Assembly (NCBI RefSeq): GCF_001653715.1
Contig: NZ_LWHQ01000037.1
Coordinates: 56,327-120,326 of the forward strand
Source: Methylobacterium platani
GTDB taxonomy: Bacteria; Pseudomonadota; Alphaproteobacteria; Rhizobiales; Beijerinckiaceae
DNA length: 64,000 bases
Direction: 5' to 3'
The position numbers were made by a program, and so were the translations under genes. The notes beneath the pieces are model-generated. The model saw only the letters and a program-made list of their open reading frames with translations. It made no database searches and was not told where the DNA came from. Positions 19,906 to 28,478 of the stretch are shown here, in pieces; the stretch's first letter is position 1; every line of letters begins with the position of its first letter.

Positions 19906-20424
19906 ATGCGCCGCCTGATCCTCCTCCGCCACGCCAAGTCCGACTGGCCGGACGGCACGTCGGACGTCGACCGGCCGCTCGCGCCCCGCGGCCGGGACGC
20001 CGCGCCCAAGATGGCCGCCTACCTGGCGGCGCAAGGGCTGATCCCCGACCGGGTACTGGTCTCGCCGGCCCGGCGCACGCAGGAGACCTGGGACCTCGTC
20101 AGGCCGGCCCTCGGGATGGCACCGGACGAGACCGTGCCGCAGATCTACGAGGCCCCGGTCTCGCGCCTCCTCGACGTGGTGCGGTCGATCCCGGACGACG
20201 TCGCGACCGCCCTGATGATCGGCCACAATCCGGGCTTCCAGGACCTCGCCCGCCTGCTCTCCAAGCCGAGCGACGCGCGGCGGGCGCTGACCAAGAAGTA
20301 TCCGACGGCGGCGATCACGGTGATCGACTTGGCCGTGGAATCCTGGGCCGAGGTCGAGGCCGGGGAGGGCGATGTCGAGCGGTTCGTGACGCCGAAAAGC
20401 CTGGGGCACGGCGAGGACGAGTGA
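19906..20424 (+). CDS. SixA-type histidine phosphatase
   Basis: 172 aa, histidine-phosphatase (RHG) superfamily. The phospho-accepting His9 is in 'LILLRHAKSDW', the second catalytic His in 'ALMIGHNPGFQDL', and 'VSPARRTQETW' gives the phosphate pocket. SixA-like enzymes remove phosphate from phosphohistidine on phosphorelay (HPt) or PTS proteins. It starts 4 bp after the moxR stop, hence same operon. Its length is close to the family's 150-180 aa. Confidence 0.87.
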   Translation: MRRLILLRHAKSDWPDGTSDVDRPLAPRGRDAAPKMAAYLAAQGLIPDRVLVSPARRTQETWDLVRPALGMAPDETVPQIYEAPVSRLLDVVRSIPDDVATALMIGHNPGFQDLARLLSKPSDARRALTKKYPTAAITVIDLAVESWAEVEAGEGDVERFVTPKSLGHGEDE

Positions 20425-20485
20425 GACTCTTCCGCCCCCCTCACCCTCGCCCTGCGGGCTCTCTGAGCCCCTTCGGAGCTCACGC

Positions 20486-20745
20486 CTCTCCCCGCCCGCG
20501 GCAGGACTGTCCGGGGAAAATCCCTTGAAAGATCAAGCACGGGATCCCCTCTCCCGTGTGGGAGAGGGGTAGGGGTGAGGGTGGAGACGGTTCAGAATTA
20601 AACTCGGTGGTCGAGCTGCCAGCACCACGGCCTGAGTTTTACGCGGAAGCGTCACACCCTCACCCCTAACCTCTCTCCCACACGGGAGAGGGGATCCCGC
20701 GCCAATCTTTTCCCCGGACAGTCCTGCGCCCGCGGGGAGAGGAGG
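20486..20745. repeat. 260-bp REPIN/MITE-like long inverted repeat
   Basis: Two inverted arms match perfectly in three blocks: 20503-20521 with 20709-20727 (19 bp), 20541-20567 with 20674-20700 (27 bp), and 20571-20584 with 20656-20669 (14 bp). The central ~70 bp is AT-richer and continues the symmetry (AAACTC/GAGTTT). The blocks are typical of the ccctcaccc/gggagagggg REP repeats of high-GC proteobacteria. It occupies the otherwise gene-free 20425-20875. A strong cruciform or RNA hairpin would end sixA transcription. Confidence 0.88.
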
Positions 20746-20875
20746 AACCCGCGCCTTTTATTGCCCCTGGACAGCCCCGCCGCCCGCGGGAGACACATGC
20801 CCTGGTCGGTGGAACGCAGCAACCAGCCAATCGCTTAAGACAGGCTTCGCCTTCAGCAACGGCAAACCGGCCCCC

Positions 20876-22066
20876 GTGATCCTCACCGCCTTCCTCGCCT
20901 TGAGCCTCGCGGCCGGACCCGCTGCCGATGCGGGTGCCGCCCTGGTCAGGGACAGTGCTGCGCGAATCGGCGACGGGCTCGCCGCCGCCTCCGCCCTGGC
21001 GGCGCCGACGCGCGAGATCCCGGTCTACCGGCCCGAGGCGCGGGCGGTCTCGAACTGGCGGGCCGAGACCCGCGACGGGCTCCTGCCGCTCTCGCTCGCC
21101 TGGACCGCCTGGGCGGCGCCGGGCGATCCGGCCTTCGTGGCCCGCTGCGTCAAGCTCAACAATTACTGGTGCATCAAGCGGGCGCGCTGGGACGGCGAGA
21201 TCGGCGGCGACCAGGAGGGCCATACCGGCTTCGCCACCGCCGGGCAGGGGGCCGATGCCGCGGTGTCGCTGCTCAGGCGCTATTACGGCGAGTACGGGCG
21301 CCGCTCGGCCCTCGCGATCGTCCGGCGCTGGGCACCGGCGGAATGCGCCGCGCCGCTCGCCGTGCGGGCGGCCCCGCCGGGCCGGGCCGGGAGCCCGGTG
21401 CGGGCGGCCTCGCCGGCCCTGGCCTCCCTGGCGCCGCAGGGTATCGGCCGCACGCTCAGGGCGCGCTTCCTCGCCACCCACGGCCGCGGCGGGGCACCCC
21501 GGCGGGTCGCGCGGGTTCCGACCGCGCGGCAGCCGGCGCGACCCGTCGCCGGCACCGCCCTGCGTGTCCAGCCCTGGTCGGCGCTCGCCCGGATGCAGGG
21601 CCGCCCGCGCCTGCCGGTCCGGGCCGTGAAGGTGCCGCCGCTCCCCACCATCGCCACCGGCATCGGCGAGGCCCCCCGCCCCGCCGCCGCGATCGAGCCG
21701 GGCCGGATCCTCGACGGCGCCCGCCTCGCGGCGGAAGCCGCCGCCCTGCCGACCCTCGCCGCCGCCCCGGTCTCGGCCCTGCCGCCGGCCCTGCGCCCGC
21801 CCGCGCCGCTCTGCGGCTCGGACGAGATCCGCATCCAGAACTACGCCGCCCGCATCGCCGGCAGCGTCGGCGTGAAGCCCGCCGACGATCTCGGCCTGTT
21901 CACCGCCGACGGCCACGCCACCGCGCGCCTCGCCCCGGTGCTGCTGGCGATGTCCTCGGTCGAGCTCGGGGCCTTGCGGGCGAGCCCGGCCCTCGTCGCC
22001 GCGGCGATCGCCCGGGCCGAGGCCGAGCGCGGGGCGGCCCGGCAGCAGGCGGACGCCGCCCCCTGA
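20876..22066 (+). CDS. Secreted protein with phage P5/muramidase-like motif and low-complexity tail
   Basis: 396 aa from the GTG at 20876. Residues 1-22 form a signal peptide (LTAFLALSLAAGPAADAGA). Residues ~85-160 hold 'NNYWCIKRARWDGEIG', 'EGHTGFATAGQGADAAVSLLRRYYGEYGRRSALAIVRRWAP', which resembles the NN..I..W.G..G..G.F.F.....G......L..Y.......I.RWAP pattern of phage structural-lysozyme P5 proteins. The middle is Ala/Pro/Arg-rich, and the C-terminus has a compact conserved-looking segment ending near 'LGALRASPALV'. A peptidoglycan-related role in the periplasm is inference from that motif only. Confidence 0.62.
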   Translation: MILTAFLALSLAAGPAADAGAALVRDSAARIGDGLAAASALAAPTREIPVYRPEARAVSNWRAETRDGLLPLSLAWTAWAAPGDPAFVARCVKLNNYWCIKRARWDGEIGGDQEGHTGFATAGQGADAAVSLLRRYYGEYGRRSALAIVRRWAPAECAAPLAVRAAPPGRAGSPVRAASPALASLAPQGIGRTLRARFLATHGRGGAPRRVARVPTARQPARPVAGTALRVQPWSALARMQGRPRLPVRAVKVPPLPTIATGIGEAPRPAAAIEPGRILDGARLAAEAAALPTLAAAPVSALPPALRPPAPLCGSDEIRIQNYAARIAGSVGVKPADDLGLFTADGHATARLAPVLLAMSSVELGALRASPALVAAAIARAEAERGAARQQADAAP

Positions 22067-22129
22067 GCCCTTGCGGAAGCCGCCTCTCCGCGCCACCTCC
22101 CGGATCACGATGAAGCGAGAGCGTACCGC

Positions 22130-23593
22130 GTGCCCCTGACCGACCTCGCCGCGCGTGCCGGCTCCCTCGCCAAGTCCGTCACCGAGGCCACGCGCTCGCT
22201 CGCGGAGGCCTCGAACGACCTCCTGGTCCAGCCGACGGTGCGGCTCGGCGTCACGGGCCTCGCCCGGTCGGGCAAGACGGTGTTCACGACTGCGCTGGTG
22301 CACCAGCTCACCGGCCTCCACCCGCTGCCGGCGCTCCGCGCCTCGCAGGAGGGCAGGCTGCGCCGCGCCCGCCTGGTGCCGCAGCCCGACGACGCGGTGC
22401 CGCGCTTTCCCTACGAGGACCATTTCGCGGCGCTGACCGAGGCGCGGCGCTGGCCGCGCTCGACCGACCGGATCAGCCAGCTGCGCCTCGAGATTGATTA
22501 CGAGCGCAGGAGCGGCTGGCGCACGGGACCTGCGAGCCTGATGGTCGACATCGTCGACTATCCGGGCGAGTGGCTGCTGGACCTCGCGCTGATCGAGCAG
22601 ACCTACGAGGGCTGGTCGCGCGAGACGATCGCCGCCGCCGAGCGCCCCGGCCGGGCCGCGATGGCGGCGCCCTGGCTCGCCTCGCTGCGGGCGCTCGACC
22701 CGAACCAGCCCCTCGACGAGATCGTGGCCGAACGGGCGAGCGAGGCCTTCACCACCTACCTCGCCGCCGTGCGGGCCGGCCCGGAAGCGGTGGCGACGAC
22801 GCCGCCCGGCCGCTTCCTGATGCCGGGCGACCTCGCCGGCTCGCCGGCGCTGACCTTCGCGCCTCTGCTCCTGAACGGCCCGGTCAACCCCGACAGCCTG
22901 GGCGGCCTGATGCAACGCCGCTTCGAGGCCTACAAGTTCCGGGTGGTGACGCCGTTCTTCCGCGACCACTTCCAGCGCATCGACCGGCAGATCGTGCTCG
23001 TCGACGTGCTGGCGGCGGTCGATGCCGGGGCGGCGGCCCTCGCCGAGCTGGAAGAGGCCCTCGACCGGGTGCTGATGAGCCTCAGGGTCGGGCGCAACAC
23101 CCTCCTGTCGCGGTTCTTCGCGCCGCGGGCCGACCGGATCCTGTTCGCCGCCACCAAGGCCGACCACCTCCACCATACGAGCCACGACCGGCTCGACGCG
23201 CTCCTGCGTCTCCTCGTCGCCCGCTCGCTGCGGCGCACCGAGGCCGCCGGCGCCCATGTCAGCACCCAGGCGCTCGCCTCGGTGCGCTCGACCCGCGAGA
23301 CGGTGGTGCATGACGGGCCGCACGCCTTCCGGGCGGTGGCCGGCACGCCGGAGGCGGGCGAGAGCATCGACGGCGAGACCTTCGACGGCGAGACCGAAGC
23401 GGCGATCTTTCCCGGCGAGCTGCCCGAGCGCCCGGACGCCGTGCTCGAAGGCGCGGTCGCGCCGGGCTCGCTCCGCTTCCCGCGCTTCCGCCCGCCCCTC
23501 GTCTCGCGCGACGCGCTCGGCCGCCCGGGCCGCCTGCCGCAGATCCGCCTCGACCGCGCCCTGAACTTCCTGATCGGCGACCGCCTCGCCTGA
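22130..23593 (+). CDS. ycjX: YcjX-family P-loop protein (DUF463)
   Basis: 487 aa from the GTG at 22130. The P-loop GLARSGKT lies at residues 43-50, and 'SLMVDIVDYPGEWLLDL' is the switch/Walker B region of this GTPase-like family; 'ATKADHLHHTSHDRL' supplies a base-recognition-like motif. YcjX is associated with stress and envelope responses in E. coli, with no settled biochemical role. The downstream ycjF-like gene follows after 8 bp, the arrangement seen in enterobacteria. Confidence 0.88.
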   Translation: MPLTDLAARAGSLAKSVTEATRSLAEASNDLLVQPTVRLGVTGLARSGKTVFTTALVHQLTGLHPLPALRASQEGRLRRARLVPQPDDAVPRFPYEDHFAALTEARRWPRSTDRISQLRLEIDYERRSGWRTGPASLMVDIVDYPGEWLLDLALIEQTYEGWSRETIAAAERPGRAAMAAPWLASLRALDPNQPLDEIVAERASEAFTTYLAAVRAGPEAVATTPPGRFLMPGDLAGSPALTFAPLLLNGPVNPDSLGGLMQRRFEAYKFRVVTPFFRDHFQRIDRQIVLVDVLAAVDAGAAALAELEEALDRVLMSLRVGRNTLLSRFFAPRADRILFAATKADHLHHTSHDRLDALLRLLVARSLRRTEAAGAHVSTQALASVRSTRETVVHDGPHAFRAVAGTPEAGESIDGETFDGETEAAIFPGELPERPDAVLEGAVAPGSLRFPRFRPPLVSRDALGRPGRLPQIRLDRALNFLIGDRLA

Positions 23594-23601
23594 GGGTCCT
23601 G

Positions 23602-24651
23602 ATGACCGACGCACCGAAGCCCCGCGCCTTCCGCCTGCCTCCCGCCGGCACGCAGGCCCCGACGGCCCCGCCGCCACCCGGCACCGAGACGGCCCTGCCC
23701 GACGGAATCCGGGTGGTGGAGGAGCCGTTCGAGATCGTCGAGGCCGCCGACGGCGTCGCCGTGCCGGTGGCGCCGCGCGCCCGCGCGCCCTGGGCCGCGA
23801 TGCTGCTCTCGGCCCTCGGAGGGCTGGCCTCCCTCGGCATCGGCCTCGCGGTCGAGCGCCTGATCGCCGATCTCTTCTCCGCCGCGCCCTGGCTCGGCAT
23901 CGTGGCCCTGGTGCTGCTGGCGGTCGCCGTGGTGGCGCTGCTCGCGATCGTCTGGCGCGAGGTGGCCGGGGTCCTGCGCGAGCGCCGGATCGAGGCCCTG
24001 CGCGAGGAGGCCCTCGACGCGCTGCGCTCCCGCGACCACAGCGCCGCGAAGAGCGTGGTGCGCAAGCTCTCCGGCCTCTATGCCGGGCGCCCGGCGGCGA
24101 GCGCCGCCCGCGCGCGGCTCGCCGCCCTCGACGACCAGATCCTCGACGTCGAGGACCGGATCGGCATCGCCGAGGCCGAGCTGCTGGCCTCCCTCGACCG
24201 CGCCGCCAAGGCGGCGGTGGCCGAGACCGCCAAGCAGGTCTCGGCGGTGACGGCGCTGAGCCCGCGGGCGATCGTCGATGTCGGCTTCGTGATCTTCGCA
24301 GGCGTCCGCCTCCTTCGCCGCATCGCCACGATCTACGGCGGCCGGCCCGGCCTGTTCGGCTTCCTGCGCCTCGCCCGGGCGGCGCTCGCCCATCTCGCCG
24401 TCACCGGCAGCGTCGCGGTCGGCGACAGCCTGGTGCAGTCGGTGCTGGGTCTGGGCGTCGCCGCGCGGATCTCGGCGAAGCTCGGGGAGGGCGTGCTGAA
24501 CGGGTTGATGACGGCGCGGTTCGGGCTCGCGGCTCTGGCGGTGTGCCGGCCGCTGCCGTTCACCCGCGAGCCGGCGCCGCGGTTGGGGGACGTGGCGGGG
24601 GAGCTGTTGCGGGGTGGGGGTGATGGGGAGGAGCGGGACGGGCCGCGATAG
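23602..24651 (+). CDS. ycjF: YcjF-family inner-membrane protein (TIGR01620)
   Basis: 349 aa. The N-terminal ~60 residues are Pro-rich and soluble. Two transmembrane helices follow (about 67-90 and 97-120), then the DUF697-like domain with 'DVGFVIFAGVRLLRRIATIYGGRPG' and 'HLAVTGSVAVGDSLVQSVLGLGVAARIS'. This order is diagnostic of YcjF, the membrane partner of YcjX. It is encoded 8 bp after ycjX. The C-terminal ~30 residues are Gly/Arg-rich and poorly conserved in appearance. Confidence 0.87.
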   Translation: MTDAPKPRAFRLPPAGTQAPTAPPPPGTETALPDGIRVVEEPFEIVEAADGVAVPVAPRARAPWAAMLLSALGGLASLGIGLAVERLIADLFSAAPWLGIVALVLLAVAVVALLAIVWREVAGVLRERRIEALREEALDALRSRDHSAAKSVVRKLSGLYAGRPAASAARARLAALDDQILDVEDRIGIAEAELLASLDRAAKAAVAETAKQVSAVTALSPRAIVDVGFVIFAGVRLLRRIATIYGGRPGLFGFLRLARAALAHLAVTGSVAVGDSLVQSVLGLGVAARISAKLGEGVLNGLMTARFGLAALAVCRPLPFTREPAPRLGDVAGELLRGGGDGEERDGPR

Positions 24652-24720
24652 AGCGACGTCCGGCAGGCCCCGCGTTTCGTCGTCATCCTCCCCTGGCCCG
24701 GGTCTCCGTCCGCTGACGCT

Positions 24721-25677
24721 TCAATCGTCCGGGAAAGGGGAAGGCCTGCGAAAATCGGCCGCTCGCTCATCACCCGAGAGCCCACCGACTCTTTCGGCTG
24801 CGAACCGCTCCCGCAGCCATGCCGCCGCCGGCCCGCACGGCCGCTGCTTGTGCCAGACCAGCTCCAGGGCGATCGGCCAGTCGCCCTGGTCGAACTGCAG
24901 ATCCGGCGTGACGAGGTACGGCGCGGTGAGCGAGGCGGCGATGACGTGGTCGGTGACGAAGGCCCAGCCGATCCCGTGCTTCACCATCTCGAGGATCACC
25001 CAGTGGCTCTCCACCCACCACACCTCGGCCGCCACCCGCAGGCGGCGTTTCTCGGGGCCGTCGCTGCGGGCGGCGACGAGGATCTGGCGGTGGCGCTTCA
25101 GTTCCTCCCACTCCACCCGGGGCTTGTCGAGCGAACCCTTGGCGAGCGGGTGATCGCGGCCGCAGACGAGCTTGAGCGGGACCCAGCCGATGGTCTGGAA
25201 GCCGAGTTCCGTCGGCAAAACCTCCTGGCGCCACATCACGCCGAGATCGGCGGCGCCCGACTGCACCATGCGGCTGACATCCTCCATCAGCGGGAAGAGC
25301 AGCTCCAGCTCGACATGGGGGAAGGCCCGGGCGAACTCGGCGAAGAGGGCGCCGAGCGCGTGCTCGGGGTAGAGCTCGTCGATCGCGACGACCAGCCGGT
25401 GCTCGACCCGCTGCTCCAGGCTGCGCGCGACGCCGATCAGGTGCTCGCGCCGGTCGAGCACGACCCGCGCCTCGAGGAGCAGCCGCTCGCCGGCCGGGGT
25501 GAGGACCGGGTTGCGGCCGGCCCGGCTGAACAGGTCGAGCCCCAGATCCGCCTCGAGATTGGCCACCTGCATGCTGACGGCCGATTGCGCCTTGCGCAAG
25601 GCGCGGGCTGCGCCCGAGAACGACCCGGCCTCGGCCGCCGCCACGAAGGCCTGGAGCTGGTCGAGAGAGACCGCCAC
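24721..25677 (-). CDS. LysR-family transcriptional regulator
   Basis: 318 aa. An N-terminal winged HTH (residues 1-60, 'LDQLQAFVAAAEAGSFSGAARALRKAQSAVSMQVANLE') is followed by a periplasmic-binding-like effector domain. It is divergently transcribed from a PACE-family efflux gene with an 89-bp gap. In Acinetobacter the LysR regulator AceR sits beside the PACE gene aceI and activates it, so the same logic is likely here. The effector ligand is unknown. Confidence 0.9.
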   Translation of the reverse strand: MAVSLDQLQAFVAAAEAGSFSGAARALRKAQSAVSMQVANLEADLGLDLFSRAGRNPVLTPAGERLLLEARVVLDRREHLIGVARSLEQRVEHRLVVAIDELYPEHALGALFAEFARAFPHVELELLFPLMEDVSRMVQSGAADLGVMWRQEVLPTELGFQTIGWVPLKLVCGRDHPLAKGSLDKPRVEWEELKRHRQILVAARSDGPEKRRLRVAAEVWWVESHWVILEMVKHGIGWAFVTDHVIAASLTAPYLVTPDLQFDQGDWPIALELVWHKQRPCGPAAAWLRERFAAERVGGLSGDERAADFRRPSPFPDD

Positions 25678-25678
25678 C

Positions 25679-25695
25679 TATCTGTTTCTCCGATA
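25679..25695. promoter_or_regulatory. LysR-type operator, TATC-N9-GATA
   Basis: A T-N11-A box of the ATC-N9-GAT type, TATCtgtttctccGATA, begins 1 bp upstream of the LysR start codon inside the divergent promoter region. The spacing is exactly that of classical LysR-type boxes. Its closeness to the regulator's own start suggests autorepression together with control of the PACE gene. Confidence 0.55.
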
Positions 25696-25766
25696 TGTGC
25701 CAACTTGCAGGGCGCAGCATCGCCGATAGAACGCCGCGAACCAACCGGCTCTTTCGGGGACATCCC

Positions 25767-26210
25767 ATGCGCAGCACCCGCGACCGCATCCGCCACGCCC
25801 TGCTGTTCGAGGTCATCGGCCTCGCGCTCATCATCCCGCTCGGAACCGCCCTGTTCGGGCTGCACACCTCCGAGATGGGCGTGATCGGCGTCGGCAGCGC
25901 CATCGCGGCGACGGTGTGGAACTACGTCTACAATCTGGGCTTCGACCGGGCGATGCAGCGGTTCCTCGGGCATACGCGCAAGAGTCTGCCCCTCCGCCTG
26001 GGCCACGCCGTGCTGTTCGAGGCCGGATTGCTGGTGATCCTGCTGCCGCCGATCGCCTGGTATCTCGGCATCGGCCTCGTCCAGGCCTTCGTGATGGATA
26101 TCGCGATCGCCCTGTTCTACGTGGCCTACGCCTTCGTCTTCAACCTAGGGTACGACAGGGCGTTCCCGCTGAAGAGCTGGGGCGAGGTCGCGGCGCAGCC
26201 GTCGCGCTGA
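25767..26210 (+). CDS. PACE-family multidrug efflux transporter
   Basis: 147 aa, four predicted membrane helices built from two repeats of the bacterial transmembrane pair domain. Each repeat begins with an R..HA..FE motif (RIRHALLFE; RLGHAVLFE) and ends with a WN/FN..YN-type motif (WNYVYNLGFDR; FVFNLGYDR). E15 aligns with the Glu15 required by AceI. AceI-like proteins export chlorhexidine and other biocides, or short-chain diamines physiologically, by proton exchange. The ATG at 25767 was chosen from domain alignment. Confidence 0.92.
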   Translation: MRSTRDRIRHALLFEVIGLALIIPLGTALFGLHTSEMGVIGVGSAIAATVWNYVYNLGFDRAMQRFLGHTRKSLPLRLGHAVLFEAGLLVILLPPIAWYLGIGLVQAFVMDIAIALFYVAYAFVFNLGYDRAFPLKSWGEVAAQPSR

Positions 26211-26219
26211 CGCCGCCCG

Positions 26220-27431
26220 TCACAGGCTCGGCGGTTCGCCCCCGAATCCCATCGGCAACCCGACGTAATTCTCCGCGATCGCCGTCTGCGCCGCCTGCGA
26301 TCCCCGGATATAGGCGAGCTCCGCCACCTGCATCCGGCGCGCGAAATCGTCCATCTCGGGGAAGCGGTGGGTGAGGCCGGTGAACCACCAGCTGAAGCGC
26401 TCGGCCTTCCACACCCGGGCGAGCGCCCGGGCCGAGTAGCCGTCGAGCCCGGACGCATCGCGCTCCGAATAGTGCTGGGTCAGCGCCTCGGCGAGCATCG
26501 CGACGTCGGAGACCGCGAGGTTCATGCCCTTGGCGCCCGTCGGCGGGACGATGTGAGCGGCGTCGCCGGCGAGGAACAGGCGGCCGTAAGCCATCGGCTC
26601 GGCGACGAAGCTGCGCAGGGGGGCGATGCTCTTCTCGAAGGACGGGCCGCGCACCAGCCCGGCGGAGGCCTGGGGCCCGAGCCGCGTCTCGACCTCGTCC
26701 CAGAACCGCTCGTCCGGCCAGTCCTCGATCCGCTCGTCGAGGCCGACCTGGACGTAGTAGCGGCTGCGGGTCGGCGAGCGCATGCTGGCGAGCGCGAAGC
26801 CGTTGGCGTGGTTGGCGTAGATCAGCTCGTGGTTGACCGGCGGCACCTCGGCCAGGATGCCGAGCCAGCCGAACGGGTAGACCCGCTCGTAGACCTTGAG
26901 CACGTCGGCGGGAATCGCCGCGCGGCCGACGCCGTGAAAGCCGTCGCAGGCGGCGACGAAGTCGCAGGCGAGGACCTGCGCGACGCCGTCCCTGGTGAAC
27001 GCGACGCTCGGGCTCTCGCCGGCGAGGCCGTCGAGCCGCAGGTCCTCGGCCTCGAACACGATCGTCACGCCGCGGGGCTCGGCGGCGTCGAACAGGTCGC
27101 GCATCACCTCCTGCTGGCCGTAGACCGTGACGGCGGCGCCGCCGGTGAGCGCCGCCATGTCGACGCGGAAGATCTCGCCGTCATAGGCGAGGTTGGTGCC
27201 GGTATGGACCAGGCCCTCGGCCTTGAGACGCGCGTCGAGGCCGAGTTTCTCCATCAGCGCGACCGTGCCCTGTTCGAGCACGCCCGCCCGCACCCGGCCC
27301 TCGACGTAGTCGCGGGTGCGGCGCTCCAGCACCACCGCGTCGATCCCGGCCCGGGCCAGCAGATGGGCGAGGAACAGGCCGGCCGGGCCGGCGCCGATGA
27401 TGGCGACCTGAGTGCGGATCTGGCTGGGCAT
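26220..27431 (-). CDS. pobA: 4-hydroxybenzoate 3-monooxygenase
   Basis: 403 aa FAD/NADPH aromatic hydroxylase that turns 4-hydroxybenzoate into protocatechuate for the beta-ketoadipate pathway. The Rossmann motif GAGPAGLFLAHLL lies at the N-terminus; 'ERRTRDYVEGRVRAGVLEQG' and 'DFVAACDGFHGVGR' are PobA-typical, and 'RLFLAGDAAHIVPPTGAKGMNLAVSD' is the FAD-binding GD motif. Length is close to the usual 390-400 aa. It is divergent from an AraC-type pobR across ~147 bp. Confidence 0.95.
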   Translation of the reverse strand: MPSQIRTQVAIIGAGPAGLFLAHLLARAGIDAVVLERRTRDYVEGRVRAGVLEQGTVALMEKLGLDARLKAEGLVHTGTNLAYDGEIFRVDMAALTGGAAVTVYGQQEVMRDLFDAAEPRGVTIVFEAEDLRLDGLAGESPSVAFTRDGVAQVLACDFVAACDGFHGVGRAAIPADVLKVYERVYPFGWLGILAEVPPVNHELIYANHANGFALASMRSPTRSRYYVQVGLDERIEDWPDERFWDEVETRLGPQASAGLVRGPSFEKSIAPLRSFVAEPMAYGRLFLAGDAAHIVPPTGAKGMNLAVSDVAMLAEALTQHYSERDASGLDGYSARALARVWKAERFSWWFTGLTHRFPEMDDFARRMQVAELAYIRGSQAAQTAIAENYVGLPMGFGGEPPSL

Positions 27432-27578
27432 GCGGCGTGTCCTTCCCTGGCGCCACCGTCTCGGCGATGGCTGCCCGTGGCGGAAAGGTGACCGGCGCCG
27501 CGCCGGTTGACGATGGACGGGACGTGGAAAAAGTTGGATTTTCCGAACACGCCCCGTTCGCGCGAGAGCCGGCCCGCG

Positions 27579-28478
27579 ATGCGCCTCGACCCGCCCCAAC
27601 TCCCTGCGGTGCCGCACTTCTTCCTCTACGGCGAGGCGCCGCGGGACACCGGCGACCGTTTCCTGCACCTCGAGGCCTTGGACGATCGCAGCCGGCCGAA
27701 CCGCTGGACCATCCGGCCGCACGTCCATTCCGGCCTGCACCAGATCCTGCTGATCGCCGAAGGGACGGGGGAGATGCGGGCCGAGGCCGAGCGCCTGGCC
27801 TTCGCGGGGCCCTGCCTGCTGGTGGTGCCGGCCGGGACCGCCCACGGGTTCCGCTTCGCCGACGGCACGGTCGGGACTGTGCTGACCCTCTCGGCGCGCT
27901 ACCTGCGCGACCTGTGCGGTCGCGAGCCGGAACTGGCGGCCCTGTTCGCCGGCCCCGCCTCGCTCGCCCTGCCGGAGCCGGGCCCGGTCGAGGAGGCGGT
28001 GGCCGAGCTCGCCAGGGAGCTCGCCTGGGCGGCGCCGGGGCGGCGCGGCGCGGTCGAGGCACAGCTGATGCTGCTGCTCGTCGCCGGCCTGCGGCGGCTC
28101 GCGGCCCTGCGGGCGCCCCCGGCCGCGCCGGGCCCGCAGGCGCTCCTCGCCGCACGGTTCCGCGACCTCGTCGAGGCGCATCACCGCCGCGAGCGGCCGC
28201 TCTCGGCCTATGCCGACGATCTCGGGGTGACCGAGGCGCGGCTGCGCGCCGCCTGCCGGGCGGTGGCGGGCATGAGCCCCGGGCGGATCATCCGCGAACG
28301 CCGGCTGATCGAGGCCAAGCGCAGCCTGCTCTATTCCGACCTCGGCATCGCCGAGATCGCCTACGGCCTGGGCTTCTCCGACCCGGCCTATTTCTCGCGC
28401 TTCTTCGCCAAGGGCACCGGGGAATGCCCGCGGGCGTTTCGCGACAGGCGCGGCGCGGACAGGGACGGGACGCGATGA
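27579..28478 (+). CDS. pobR: AraC-family regulator of 4-hydroxybenzoate catabolism
   Basis: 299 aa. The N-terminal cupin-like sensing domain has 'PHVHSGLHQILLIAEG' and 'LVVPAGTAHGF'. The C-terminal AraC double HTH contains 'LSAYADDLGVTEARLRAACRAVAGMSPGRII' and 'GIAEIAYGLGFSDPAYFSRFFAKGTGECP'. Its divergent position against pobA matches PobR activators that respond to 4-hydroxybenzoate. The ATG at 27579 is used; the longer frame upstream enters the promoter region. Its stop overlaps the next gene's start (ATGA). Confidence 0.88.
   Translation: MRLDPPQLPAVPHFFLYGEAPRDTGDRFLHLEALDDRSRPNRWTIRPHVHSGLHQILLIAEGTGEMRAEAERLAFAGPCLLVVPAGTAHGFRFADGTVGTVLTLSARYLRDLCGREPELAALFAGPASLALPEPGPVEEAVAELARELAWAAPGRRGAVEAQLMLLLVAGLRRLAALRAPPAAPGPQALLAARFRDLVEAHHRRERPLSAYADDLGVTEARLRAACRAVAGMSPGRIIRERRLIEAKRSLLYSDLGIAEIAYGLGFSDPAYFSRFFAKGTGECPRAFRDRRGADRDGTR

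Noticed and set aside
20666..23677. Minus-strand frame of about 1,000 codons
   Set aside because: Antisense to a secreted protein and ycjX, whose P-loop and signal peptide are clear; composition is typical of a GC shadow.
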